Positions 11,322-18,800 of a DNA stretch of 44,244 nucleotides are shown one piece after another. The position numbers and the translations under genes were made by a program. Source of the stretch: an uncultured Erysipelotrichaceae bacterium (lineage in GTDB: Bacteria > Bacillota_I > Bacilli_A > RFN20 > CAG-826); contig CADAXQ010000017.1 of NCBI GenBank assembly GCA_902791935.1, forward strand, positions 1 through 44,244. The letters are read 5' to 3'. Position 1 is the stretch's first letter. Each line of letters begins with the position of its first letter. Below the pieces are notes generated by a model. The model saw only the letters and a program-made list of their open reading frames with translations, searched no databases and was not told where the DNA came from.

Positions 11322-12642
11322 ATCGTTAACGGAAAAATTCACCGGCATTTTTAAGAAAATGCGCCGACAAAGCACTTTGACCGAAGCCAATATGGAAGAT
11401 GCCATCCGGGAAATCCGTGTGGCGTTACTCGAGGCTGACGTCAATTACAAAGTTGTCAAAGCTTTTACCCAAGATGTCAAAGAAAAGGCTCTAGGGCAAG
11501 AAGTCTTAAAGAAAGTCGATCCTTCCCAACAGCTCATCAAGATTTGCTATGACGAACTCGTGACGTTGCTCGGTGCCGACGATACGGGTATCGCGTTTAA
11601 CAAGAACGGTCCGACGGTTTTTATGATGGTCGGTTTGCAAGGTACCGGGAAAACCACCACGGCTGGGAAACTTGGTCTATGGCTTAAAAACCAAGGGCAT
11701 AAGGTGTTATTTGGCGCGTTAGACGTTTATCGCCCTGCCGCCATCGATCAGTTAACAACCATCGCGAATCAAATTGGCGTTGATTGTTTTTCGTTAGGCA
11801 CGAACGTGAATCCCGTCGATGCTGCTGTGCAAGCGCTAGAGAAAGCGAAAGCGGAAGGTTACCAAGACTTAATCCTCGATACGGCAGGCCGGTTACAGAT
11901 TGATGAAGCTTTGATGCAAGAATTAACGGACATCCAAACGAAAGTGCAACCGCAAGAGACGTTGCTTTTAGTCGATGCCATGGCTGGTCAAGATGCCGTC
12001 AATGTGGCAAATGTGTTTAATGCCAAACTTCGGCTTACCGGAGTTGTCCTTTCGAAAATGGATGGCGATGCGAAAGGTGGCGCTGCCTTATCCGTCAAAT
12101 ATTTGACGGGCATCCCGATCAAATTTGTTGGCGTCGGAGAAAAGATGACCGATTTGGATGCGTTCCATCCAGACCGGATGGCCAATCGTATTTTAGGCAT
12201 GGGCGATGTGGTGACCTTAGTCGAGAAAGCCCAAGCCGTCATGGATGAGAAAACCGCCGAAAAAGAAGCGAAGAAGATGATGGAAGGCGAGTTCACGCTC
12301 GATGACATGTTAAAGCAGATGAAGAGCGTGCAACGGATGGGCTCAATCGGCGCTTTGGCAAAACTCATTCCCGGCATGCCCAAACTTTCGGACGAGCAAC
12401 AAGAAGCTGCCGAAAAACGAATGAAAGACTTCGAAGTCATCGTGAATTCCATGACGCCTTACGAAAGACGCCATCCCGAAATCTTAAAGTTCTCCCAAAA
12501 GAGCCGGATTGCCAAAGGAAGCGGCAAAACCAATGCCGATGTGAACCGCGTCATTCGGCAATGGGAGAAATCCAAAGAAATGATGAAGCAGATGAAGCAA
12601 TATCAAAAAAGCGGGAAGATGCCTCCCCGCGGTGGATTCTGA
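11311..12642 (+). CDS. ffh: Signal recognition particle protein Ffh
   Basis: The protein has 443 residues. Ffh is the SRP54 GTPase that binds 4.5S RNA and signal sequences. The N domain is followed by G1 GLQGTGKTTTAGKL (about residues 106-120), DVYRPAAIDQL, DTAGRLQIDE, SKMDGDAKGGAAL and FVGVGEKMTDLDAFHPDRM. The methionine-rich M domain starts near residue 300 and includes FTLDDMLKQM, the GSIGALAKLIPG finger region and SRIAKGSG. The C-terminus ends with a short PPRGGF tail. An SD (AAAGGAG) lies about 11 nt before the ATG within ylxM. The next genes run in the opposite direction: trmD ends 4 bp beyond the ffh stop. Confidence 0.97.
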   Translation: MAFESLTEKFTGIFKKMRRQSTLTEANMEDAIREIRVALLEADVNYKVVKAFTQDVKEKALGQEVLKKVDPSQQLIKICYDELVTLLGADDTGIAFNKNGPTVFMMVGLQGTGKTTTAGKLGLWLKNQGHKVLFGALDVYRPAAIDQLTTIANQIGVDCFSLGTNVNPVDAAVQALEKAKAEGYQDLILDTAGRLQIDEALMQELTDIQTKVQPQETLLLVDAMAGQDAVNVANVFNAKLRLTGVVLSKMDGDAKGGAALSVKYLTGIPIKFVGVGEKMTDLDAFHPDRMANRILGMGDVVTLVEKAQAVMDEKTAEKEAKKMMEGEFTLDDMLKQMKSVQRMGSIGALAKLIPGMPKLSDEQQEAAEKRMKDFEVIVNSMTPYERRHPEILKFSQKSRIAKGSGKTNADVNRVIRQWEKSKEMMKQMKQYQKSGKMPPRGGF

Positions 12643-12646
12643 TACT

Positions 12647-13423
12647 TCAGTCCTTTTTAATGAACTTATGCCCTTTTTGAAGGGCATTTTCTTCCCATTT
12701 TGGCATTTCGCCTGTTTCAGCTTCCGCTAGTAACTTTTTGTCTTGCTTCGTGAGAGGATATTTCGCAAATAGATCGGGACGATATTGCCTCGTTAGTAGT
12801 AGCGATTGAAGATGACGCCACTTCGCAATGGCTTCATGATTGCCAGAATAAAGGATATCTGGCACCATTTCTCCTTCGTAGTCATAGGGTTCCGTATATT
12901 GGGGATATTCGAGTAACGGCACATTGAATGATTCATCGGTTAAGGAATCTTTCGCGATGGCTCCGTCTAATAACCGAATAACGGAATCCGTGACGGCCAT
13001 CGCGGCAATTTCTCCGCCGGTTAAGATATAGTCCCCGATGGAAAGTAGTTCATCCACATGGGAATTCACCCGTTCATCGACGCCTTCATAATGCCCGCAG
13101 ATCAGGATTAAATGATCGAGTTTTGCATAGGATTTTGCGATATTCTCGTTATAGGTATGGCCACGTGGCGAAAAGAGAACCGTATGGCAGTTTGGGGTTT
13201 TCTTGGCGGCTAAGGCATCTAAAATAGGCTGGCATTTCTCGATTAAACCAGCGCCTCCTCCAATCGGAGGGGTGTCCGTGCGGCCATAACGATCTTTGGT
13301 ATAGTCACGGATTTGCACACATTCGACCTCGGCCACACCTTTTCCCAAAGCCCGTTTTAAAATGGAGCTGCCAAAGCAGCTTTGAAACATCTCGGGGAAT
13401 AATGTGAGAATCGTGATTTTCAT
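12647..13423 (-). CDS. trmD: tRNA (guanine-N1)-methyltransferase TrmD
   Basis: The protein has 258 residues. TrmD methylates G37 of tRNAs reading CNN codons with S-adenosylmethionine, preventing +1 frameshifts. It is a SPOUT enzyme; the trefoil-knot motifs CGHYEGVDERV and SIGDYILTGGE are present, as are PPIGGGAG and LEYPQYTEP. Length is close to the usual 240-255 with a small C-terminal extension. It is the last gene of the minus-strand rpsP-khpA-rimM-trmD operon and overlaps rimM by 4 bp. Its stop is only 4 bp from that of ffh on the other strand, leaving no room for an ordinary intergenic terminator. Confidence 0.96.
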   Translation of the reverse strand: MKITILTLFPEMFQSCFGSSILKRALGKGVAEVECVQIRDYTKDRYGRTDTPPIGGGAGLIEKCQPILDALAAKKTPNCHTVLFSPRGHTYNENIAKSYAKLDHLILICGHYEGVDERVNSHVDELLSIGDYILTGGEIAAMAVTDSVIRLLDGAIAKDSLTDESFNVPLLEYPQYTEPYDYEGEMVPDILYSGNHEAIAKWRHLQSLLLTRQYRPDLFAKYPLTKQDKKLLAEAETGEMPKWEENALQKGHKFIKKD

Positions 13424-13944
13424 AATAGTCCCGGCATCACCTCAATGTGGATGGTTTTGTTTTCAAGGTCTAATGACTTGACGAATGTTTCCATCACAAA
13501 AGGAATATAGGCGATTTTGCCATTCGTTTCTTTTAATTTTAAGTTCGGAGTCTTGCTATAGGCTACCACATCAATGATTTCTCCGATGGGTTCAGCGGTA
13601 GTGGCGTCAAACGCTTTCATGCCGATTAAATCGGAAAGGCGGTAGTATCCTTCTGGAACCATCGCGTCTTTCTTAAGCATCTCAAGATGCCAACCCATAT
13701 AAGGCTCGATCGCTTCGATGGTGTTGATGCCTTCAAAACCAAGGAAGAATTCATTGCCACCATCACGGAAATAAGAGACGGTGACGGTTTTCCGTTCCTT
13801 TGTCTTTTCCGAATAAAGCGTGATTTCCTTGCCTGGCACAAAACGGAGTGAGGCGAAAGAAGTGAGGCTCACGCAACGGACTTGACCTTGCAACCCAAAT
13901 GGTTTTCGTAATGTTCCTAATCGGATGTATTCTTCGTTTTCCAT
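13420..13944 (-). CDS. rimM: Ribosome maturation factor RimM
   Basis: The protein has 174 residues. RimM binds S19 and helps assemble the 30S head. The N-terminal RimM domain starts RLGTLRKPFGLQGQVRC, the family's typical opening, and the C-terminal PRC-barrel includes LIGMKAFDATTAEPIGEIIDV, TPNLKLK and AYIPFV. The protein ends at IEVMPGLL, a common RimM C-terminal pattern. Length is normal. It lies 20 bp after khpA and overlaps trmD by 4 bp. The ylqD gene found between khpA and rimM in Bacillus is absent here. Confidence 0.94.
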   Translation of the reverse strand: MENEEYIRLGTLRKPFGLQGQVRCVSLTSFASLRFVPGKEITLYSEKTKERKTVTVSYFRDGGNEFFLGFEGINTIEAIEPYMGWHLEMLKKDAMVPEGYYRLSDLIGMKAFDATTAEPIGEIIDVVAYSKTPNLKLKETNGKIAYIPFVMETFVKSLDLENKTIHIEVMPGLL

Positions 13945-13964
13945 AAAGAAGAAAAGGGCGCCGA

Positions 13965-14261
13965 TTACTCGGCGTCGTTCTCCTTGCCTTTTTCTTTTTC
14001 GTCTTCGCTGAAGCTTTCAAACTTCAAGTGGATGCGGAGATTGGAATTGTCGGCTTTTCCCGCAATCCCAACGGCTTCACGAAGCGCATTGGCGACTACG
14101 CCGCGTTTTCCAATGAGACGAGCCGTATCATCGTCTTCGGCGACGATAAGGATGTAGGCATCACGATCGTTGGAATCGGGTTCCACGCGGATTAAAACCG
14201 CGTCAGGATGTTCCACCAACGGATCGATGAGGCCATGAATGACCTTATCGTAATCGATCAT
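13965..14261 (-). CDS. khpA: KH-domain RNA-binding protein KhpA (YlqC)
   Basis: The protein has 98 residues. KhpA is a single-KH-domain RNA-binding protein; in streptococci it works with KhpB (EloR/Jag) in control of cell division and elongation. The KH fold is seen from [17 protein letters not shown] through [21 protein letters not shown], with the GxxG loop GKRG. The usual family length is about 75-80 residues; this one has a C-terminal highly charged extension ([13 protein letters not shown]). It overlaps rpsP by 4 bp (ATGA), so it is translationally coupled to it. Confidence 0.92.
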   Translation of the reverse strand: MIDYDKVIHGLIDPLVEHPDAVLIRVEPDSNDRDAYILIVAEDDDTARLIGKRGVVANALREAVGIAGKADNSNLRIHLKFESFSEDEKEKGKENDAE

Positions 14262-14539
14262 TCTTTGCTCTCCTTGCCTTTCGTGGCAGCAAATTTGGCC
14301 ATGATGCCTTTGCGGTTGAACATGGCACGGACACTGTCAGAAGGGGTAGCGCCGTTCTTGAGCCATTTTAATGCTAATTCTTCGTTGATTTCGGCTTTGT
14401 CTTCACCGAGGTCAGGATTGAACGTACCGATTTGTTCGATGTAACGGCCATCGCGTGGGGAACGCGAATCGGCAACAACAATGCGGTAGAATGGGTCTTT
14501 GTGACGACCAATGCGGGTTAATCTGATTTTGACGGACAT
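14258..14539 (-). CDS. rpsP: 30S ribosomal protein S16
   Basis: The protein has 93 residues. S16 is an early-assembling 30S protein. The sequence begins [25 protein letters not shown] and continues with [14 protein letters not shown], which is diagnostic. Length is normal. GAGGAG (minus strand, just upstream of the ATG) gives a strong SD, and a good promoter lies at 14567-14595. It is the first gene of the minus-strand operon rpsP-khpA-rimM-trmD, which in most Firmicutes reads in the same direction as ffh and rplS; here it is inverted. Confidence 0.97.
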   Translation of the reverse strand: MSVKIRLTRIGRHKDPFYRIVVADSRSPRDGRYIEQIGTFNPDLGEDKAEINEELALKWLKNGATPSDSVRAMFNRKGIMAKFAATKGKESKE

Positions 14540-14566
14540 AAAATCTCCTCTTTATTTACGGGCACT

Positions 14567-14595
14567 ATCTTATCTAGGTTGTTTTCTTCTGTCAA
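14567..14595 (-). promoter_or_regulatory. Promoter of the rpsP-trmD operon
   Basis: On the minus strand: -35 TTGACA (14595-14590), 17-bp spacer, -10 TAAGAT (14572-14567). The -35 is a perfect consensus. It faces away from the gene starting at 14675. Confidence 0.8.
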
Positions 14596-14654
14596 GTAAA
14601 AATACTTAACACCATTAATTTTGCTGGATAATCCCTCTTTCCATCCTTTCGATG

Positions 14655-14663
14655 TGTTACAAT
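14655..14663 (+). promoter_or_regulatory. Extended -10 promoter of the 14675 gene
   Basis: TG (14655-14656), one base, TACAAT (14658-14663). The ATG is 11 bp downstream, so the 5' leader would be about 4 nt. Confidence 0.55.
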
Positions 14664-14674
14664 TTTTGCGCCCA

Positions 14675-15193
14675 ATGGATAGCGAATTTAACGATTTAAC
14701 AACAAACAACTTGGCAACCAGTTTCGATGCTTCGCCAAACAACATTGCAACCAGCGACGAATTGTCCGCTCCGTCCGTGTTCCAAGGCACATTGACAAGC
14801 TATGCCAAAAGCCGCCGCATCGCCCAAGGAATCACGACTGCGATTGCGATTCTTTCCGTTGGGGTTGGCGGAGTGAGTTTTTTGACCTCGCAATTTGTGG
14901 ATACTCCGCCAACTATTAGCGCGAATACGATAGACATTTCTTCGACGGAAGATTGTCTAGACTACGCTTTCGCCATAGATAACCCTAAAGGCTATGCCGC
15001 TGCCTTCGAAGTGTTGATTGAAGAAAAGACGATATATACCTTAGAAGTGACAGAAGGAAAAACCTATTCTGGCAGTGTGACGGATCTTGGCTACGATAAA
15101 AGTGGACGTTATGTTTTGCATTATCAGGCCGGAGATTATCGTGGAGTGCTTTGGGAAGGCACGTTTGTAACCGCAAAAAAGGAGAATAAATGA
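14675..15193 (+). CDS. Single-pass membrane protein of unknown function
   Basis: The protein has 172 residues and belongs to no family I recognise. Residues 1-45 are polar and probably cytoplasmic. One hydrophobic segment at about 50-72 (ITTAIAILSVGVGGVSFLTSQFV) should cross the membrane. The remaining hundred residues look like a beta-sandwich, comparable to an Ig-like or fibronectin-like domain (YAFAIDNPKGYAAAFEVLI, then KSGRYVLHYQAGDYRGVLWEGTF). It has an N-in topology if the positive-inside rule (KSRR before the helix) holds. The frame is open from 14621, but the ATG at 14675 fits the extended -10 element at 14655-14663. It overlaps mscS by an ATGA junction, so the two are coupled and may act together at the membrane. 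Confidence 0.75.
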   Translation: MDSEFNDLTTNNLATSFDASPNNIATSDELSAPSVFQGTLTSYAKSRRIAQGITTAIAILSVGVGGVSFLTSQFVDTPPTISANTIDISSTEDCLDYAFAIDNPKGYAAAFEVLIEEKTIYTLEVTEGKTYSGSVTDLGYDKSGRYVLHYQAGDYRGVLWEGTFVTAKKENK

Positions 15194-16344
15194 TGAAGCA
15201 AAAAGAAAAAAAGACGGATTGGTGGTCGCGAAAGACGACCGGACAAAAAGCGAGTTATGTGATTTCGATTTTGCTCTTTTTGATTTCGATTTTCGTCATT
15301 GTTTTCGTTACCAATTTACGTGCATTCGGGCAAGAGGAAGCGGCTGATAAACTCTATGGAGATGGAGTGGGTAACGGCTGGGTTTCCATCGGAAAAAATA
15401 TCGCGGCATCTTCTTCTGCCATGGTTGGCACCGTGGTCACGATTGCGGTTTCTTTCTTATTGATCTTCTTGGTCAATTTGTTAACGCGGTTGTTTAGTGG
15501 CAACGGAAGAAGAAGCCGCACGATTGGCGCATTGATTCGTTCTTTAACGAAATATGTGGTTATTTTAGCCGCTATCGCCGTCATTTTGGGATTATGGGGA
15601 GTGGACGTGCAATCGATTCTTGCTGGCGTAGGAATCGTCACCTTGATTATCGGCTTAGGCTGCCAGACATTGATCCAAGATGTGGTTGCTGGTCTCTTCA
15701 TCGTCTTTGATGATTATTTTGCTGTTGGCGACATCGTGATTATCGATGGTTTCCGTGGCACCGTATCTGACATCGGATTAAAAAGCACGAAAATCACCGA
15801 TGCAGGCGGGAACATTAAAGCCATCAACAATTCGTCTATCACTACGGTGGTGAATCTTTCTAGAATGGATAGTCTTGTCACTGTATCGATGGCGGCGAGC
15901 TATAACGAAGACCCCGTCCGTGTGGAAGGCCTACTGCTTCGCGCATTACCAAAGATTCAAGCCAAAATTCCTCAAATTACCGACACCTTAACCTACAAAG
16001 GAATCAGTGAAATTGGCGACTCTGATGTTTCTTATTTGGTCATCTGCCATTGCAAGGAAGCCAATCGTTTCCAAGTAACTCGTGATTTAAACCGCGAATT
16101 GCTGCTGCTTTTCATCCAAAACGACATTCAATTTGTCTTTCCGCAGATTACCGTCAATCAGCCAAACCCTGTCAAACGTCCGGCGACCACGGAAGCGCAG
16201 AAGAAACTTTCCGCAGAAGCAATCGAAAAAATGCGTGCTTTGCCTCCTGAGCCAGAAAAAGAACGTTTTGCCTTTTTGCATCATGCGAAAGATGTGATGA
16301 CGGATGAAGTCAAAGGTTTAGATGATACTTTGAAAGGGAAATAA
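15190..16344 (+). CDS. mscS: MscS-family small-conductance mechanosensitive channel
   Basis: The protein has 384 residues. MscS-type channels release solutes during hypo-osmotic shock. Three N-terminal transmembrane segments are visible: about residues 23-43, 70-95 and the third, pore-lining one from about 115. The TM3 and beta-domain signature GIVTLIIGLGCQTLIQDVVAGLFIVFDD followed by FAVGDIVII and GTVSDIGLKSTKI is classic. The C-terminal alpha-beta domain follows, then a charged tail of about 60 residues. AAGGAG precedes the ATG, which overlaps the stop of the small membrane protein (ATGA). The sugar-kinase gene begins 3 bp after its stop. Confidence 0.93.
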   Translation: MMKQKEKKTDWWSRKTTGQKASYVISILLFLISIFVIVFVTNLRAFGQEEAADKLYGDGVGNGWVSIGKNIAASSSAMVGTVVTIAVSFLLIFLVNLLTRLFSGNGRRSRTIGALIRSLTKYVVILAAIAVILGLWGVDVQSILAGVGIVTLIIGLGCQTLIQDVVAGLFIVFDDYFAVGDIVIIDGFRGTVSDIGLKSTKITDAGGNIKAINNSSITTVVNLSRMDSLVTVSMAASYNEDPVRVEGLLLRALPKIQAKIPQITDTLTYKGISEIGDSDVSYLVICHCKEANRFQVTRDLNRELLLLFIQNDIQFVFPQITVNQPNPVKRPATTEAQKKLSAEAIEKMRALPPEPEKERFAFLHHAKDVMTDEVKGLDDTLKGK

Positions 16345-16347
16345 GCC

Positions 16348-17268
16348 ATGCTTGGCGTCATTGGGGAAATCTTAGTCGATTTAACTGGCAAAGAAACAAG
16401 CGATGGTCTTTCCTTTACCCGTCATGCCGGTGGCGCCCCTTTCAACGTTGCCTTGGCGGCCAAACGTCTAGGCGCCAAAGTCGGCTTTTTTGGCTCCGTC
16501 GGGGATGACATGATGGGACATTATTTGGAAGCCTTTGCCAAAGCGCAAGGATTTGACGAATTAGCACTTTCCGTTCTGCCTGATCGCAATACGACTTTAG
16601 CGTGGGTTACGTTAGAACAGGGCGAACGTTCGTTTTGCTTTACCCGTAAACATACGGCGGATTATTGCCTTCCAGATTCGCTTCCGGAAGCCTTTTTAAC
16701 CGCGGATATCTTGCATTTCGGAACGTTGATGTTCTCGGAAGTAGAAGGACGTGCGTTTGCCACAAAACAAATGATGGCTGCGAAAGCCCACGGTCAAACG
16801 ATTTCATTAGACATCAACTACCGTGATGACCTTTATGCTTCTCCTGAAGAAGCCGTCACGATTTATCGGCAATATCTTCCCTATGCAGACCTTTTGAAAT
16901 GCAGCGAAGAAGAAATGGCCGTTTTTGGTGAAGACTATCTTCTCTCTCTTTCGAACCATGCCCGTTTATTCATCACCCATGGGGCAAAAGGGAGTGAGAT
17001 GCGTTACCAAGGAAAGCGCATCTTTGTGCCATCATACCCCGTAAAGCCAGTCGATACTACCGGGGCAGGGGATGCGTTCTATGGTGCCATCTTAGCATCC
17101 TTAGAAGGAAAGGATTTTGTAGCCTTTTCCGAAAAGGAATGGCGCCAAATTTTGAGAGAAGCCAACGTAGCAGGTGCGTTAAGCACCTTAGCCTATGGGG
17201 CCACGGCTGGCTTACCCACTCGAAAAGAAATCGAAACATTCTTGGTAAAATCCGCGAAGCTAGATTGA
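16348..17268 (+). CDS. PfkB-family carbohydrate kinase (fructokinase-like)
   Basis: The protein has 306 residues and is a ribokinase-family sugar kinase transferring phosphate from ATP to a sugar. The N-terminus GVIGEILVDLTG and the first PfkB signature GGAPFNVALAAKRLGAKVGFFGSVGDD resemble fructokinases (ScrK-type). The second signature is DTTGAGDAFYGAIL, whose GAGD aspartate is the catalytic base, and FITHGAKGS gives the nucleotide site. Substrate cannot be fixed from sequence alone; fructose is the best guess. It follows mscS by 3 bp and may be cotranscribed with it, although no functional link is evident. No terminator is visible before the rplS promoter. Confidence 0.88.
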   Translation: MLGVIGEILVDLTGKETSDGLSFTRHAGGAPFNVALAAKRLGAKVGFFGSVGDDMMGHYLEAFAKAQGFDELALSVLPDRNTTLAWVTLEQGERSFCFTRKHTADYCLPDSLPEAFLTADILHFGTLMFSEVEGRAFATKQMMAAKAHGQTISLDINYRDDLYASPEEAVTIYRQYLPYADLLKCSEEEMAVFGEDYLLSLSNHARLFITHGAKGSEMRYQGKRIFVPSYPVKPVDTTGAGDAFYGAILASLEGKDFVAFSEKEWRQILREANVAGALSTLAYGATAGLPTRKEIETFLVKSAKLD

Positions 17269-17276
17269 TTTTTCCC

Positions 17277-17305
17277 TTGTCAAGCGCATTTTGGCTCGGT
17301 AGAAT
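17277..17305 (+). promoter_or_regulatory. Promoter of rplS
   Basis: -35 TTGTCA (17277-17282), 17-bp spacer, -10 TAGAAT (17300-17305). Predicted start near 17312. Confidence 0.8.
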
Positions 17306-17311
17306 ACTAGT

Positions 17312-17403
17312 CGCGTCCATAGGACGATACGCATGCTCCGCCATTCCCGTCACTTGGAATGTGAACCTGAAGAGAACCAAATCATACTGTAAGGAGTACC
17401 GAA
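17312..17403 (+). promoter_or_regulatory. Structured 5' leader of rplS (candidate L19 leader)
   Basis: The leader of about 90 nt can form at least two hairpins: CGTCC (17314-17318)/GGACG (17322-17326) and ATTCC (17343-17347)/GGAAT (17356-17360). An SD (AAGGAG, 17392-17397) follows. An autoregulatory L19 leader is known from Firmicutes; whether this one belongs to that class needs a covariance search. Confidence 0.5.
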
Positions 17404-17787
17404 ATGAATTTGAAATTAGTCGAAGAAGTCACGGCTTCTCAACTCAAAAACGATGTCCCTGCTTTCAAAGCTGGTGACACGGTCCGTGTTTCTGTCCGCA
17501 TCATCGAAAACAAAAAAGAGAGAATTCAGAACTATGACGGCGTCGTCATTCAACGTCGCGGCCATGGCGTGAGCGAAACGTTCACCGTTCGTAAGATCTC
17601 GGGTGGCATTGGCGTCGAACGTGTGTTCCCGGTCAATTCTCCCGCGATTGCGAAAATTGAAGTGCTCAAAACTGGCCACGTCCGTCGTGCTCGCATCCAC
17701 TATATGCGTCAACTCGCTGGCAAAGCGGCCCGTATCAAAGAGGGCAAGGCCATTGCCCCCGTTGCTTCCGAAGAAGAAGCGAAATAA
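17404..17787 (+). CDS. rplS: 50S ribosomal protein L19
   Basis: The protein has 127 residues. L19 lies at the 30S-50S interface. Recognisable segments are [53 protein letters not shown]-like ([13 protein letters not shown]) and [21 protein letters not shown] short tail rich in Ala and Glu ends the protein. It has its own promoter and structured leader and a strong terminator, so it is monocistronic here, separated from trmD, its usual upstream partner, by the inversion and inserted genes. SD AAGGAG precedes the ATG. Confidence 0.97.
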   Translation: MNLKLVEEVTASQLKNDVPAFKAGDTVRVSVRIIENKKERIQNYDGVVIQRRGHGVSETFTVRKISGGIGVERVFPVNSPAIAKIEVLKTGHVRRARIHYMRQLAGKAARIKEGKAIAPVASEEEAK

Positions 17788-17824
17788 ATCCTGCGTTTCT
17801 AACGCGATTTCAAAAAGTGACACA

Positions 17825-17849
17825 AGACCCCTTCGGGGGTCTTTCTTTT
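17825..17849 (+). terminator. Rho-independent terminator of rplS
   Basis: AGACCCC (17825-17831), UUCG tetraloop (17832-17835), GGGGTCT (17836-17842), then a T-rich run broken by one C. The UUCG loop makes this hairpin very stable. Confidence 0.9.
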
Positions 17850-17882
17850 TGGCTTAGAGTACACAAGAAAACAAAAATAAGG

Positions 17883-17888
17883 GATAAT
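17883..17888 (+). promoter_or_regulatory. -10 element of lepB (possible leaderless start)
   Basis: GATAAT (17883-17888) ends 9 bp before the lepB ATG at 17898. No convincing -35 is seen. No SD is present. Confidence 0.5.
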
Positions 17889-17897
17889 AAACGCCGT

Positions 17898-18800
17898 ATG
17901 AGCGAGATTTTGAACGTAAATGGCAATGCCGCTTTGCCTGCGTTAGGAAAGAAAGAAACAAAGGCCCCTCGTGTTTCCCATCCGATTTGGGCATGGGTAG
18001 GGCGCGTTTTGTTGGTTTTATTCTTCTCGGCTTTCTTCGCGATTGTGGCGCAGACGGCCTATGACTATGGCCGTTACCAAAAGTTCTATGTGAACGGAGA
18101 ATCGATGTATCCGACGTTAAATCGCAACACCGAAGTCTATCAAAACGGAAATCGTATCTATACGGATACCCCGGTCTATTCGTTAGGAGACTTCGGAACG
18201 GCAGGTTGTTCGTATCTCTGCGATTGCGGCTTTATGGATAATCGCTCAGATTTTGCTTCACGGTTGAAACGATTTTCCGTGGTGGTGACGTATTATGCGT
18301 CTGATTATTCTCTTTTGAATCACGAACGCGTGTTATCCTCGTCCGCCGAATTAAAAATCAAGCGTATCGTAGGCTTACCGGGCGAAACGTTATATTTCGA
18401 TGACGCTGGGGATTTGCATGTAAAAGAAGCAGGGTCTTCGACGTTTGCCACGATCGATCAACCCTTTTTAGAAATTACGCCGTGGGATGCTGATTCTAGC
18501 GCGTGGTTAGCTACGGCAAAAGCGGAAACAAATGATGGTTCCCGTTATGCGAATGGCGAGGAGAACGCGTACACCTTGCAAGAAAACGAATATTTCTTGT
18601 GCGGCGATAACCGGAAGAAATCTGCCAGTCGGGATTCGCGCTTATTAGGTGCCGTGCCGTCTTATGCCTTACAAGGAAGAGTGGTAGCGATTTCGAGCCA
18701 ATGCTGGTATACCTTACCAGAAGCAGGAAGTGACAAGAGTGCCACGGAACGGATGAAATGGGATAGCATTGTGATGCCCTGGAATATACAAGAATTATGA
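17898..18800 (+). CDS. lepB: Type I signal peptidase
   Basis: The protein has 300 residues. It cleaves signal peptides on the outer face of the membrane. One N-terminal membrane anchor at about residues 31-53 follows a charged cytoplasmic stretch. The catalytic serine is S69 in VNGESMYPTL and the general base lysine is K155 in IKRIVGLPGE; the last conserved box is CGDNRKKSASRDSR. Most Gram-positive SipS-type enzymes are about 180-190 residues; this one is longer, through a longer N-terminus and insertions including a cysteine-containing stretch (GCSYLCDCGF) between Ser and Lys. It overlaps rbgA by 4 bp. The start at 17898 follows the -10 element by 9 bp. Confidence 0.93.
   Translation: MSEILNVNGNAALPALGKKETKAPRVSHPIWAWVGRVLLVLFFSAFFAIVAQTAYDYGRYQKFYVNGESMYPTLNRNTEVYQNGNRIYTDTPVYSLGDFGTAGCSYLCDCGFMDNRSDFASRLKRFSVVVTYYASDYSLLNHERVLSSSAELKIKRIVGLPGETLYFDDAGDLHVKEAGSSTFATIDQPFLEITPWDADSSAWLATAKAETNDGSRYANGEENAYTLQENEYFLCGDNRKKSASRDSRLLGAVPSYALQGRVVAISSQCWYTLPEAGSDKSATERMKWDSIVMPWNIQEL

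Noticed and set aside
14621..14674. Earlier start of the small membrane protein
   Set aside because: It would include the extended -10 element itself; ATG 14675 is the better start.
17817..17897. Earlier start of LepB
   Set aside because: It would run through the rplS terminator and the -10 element.
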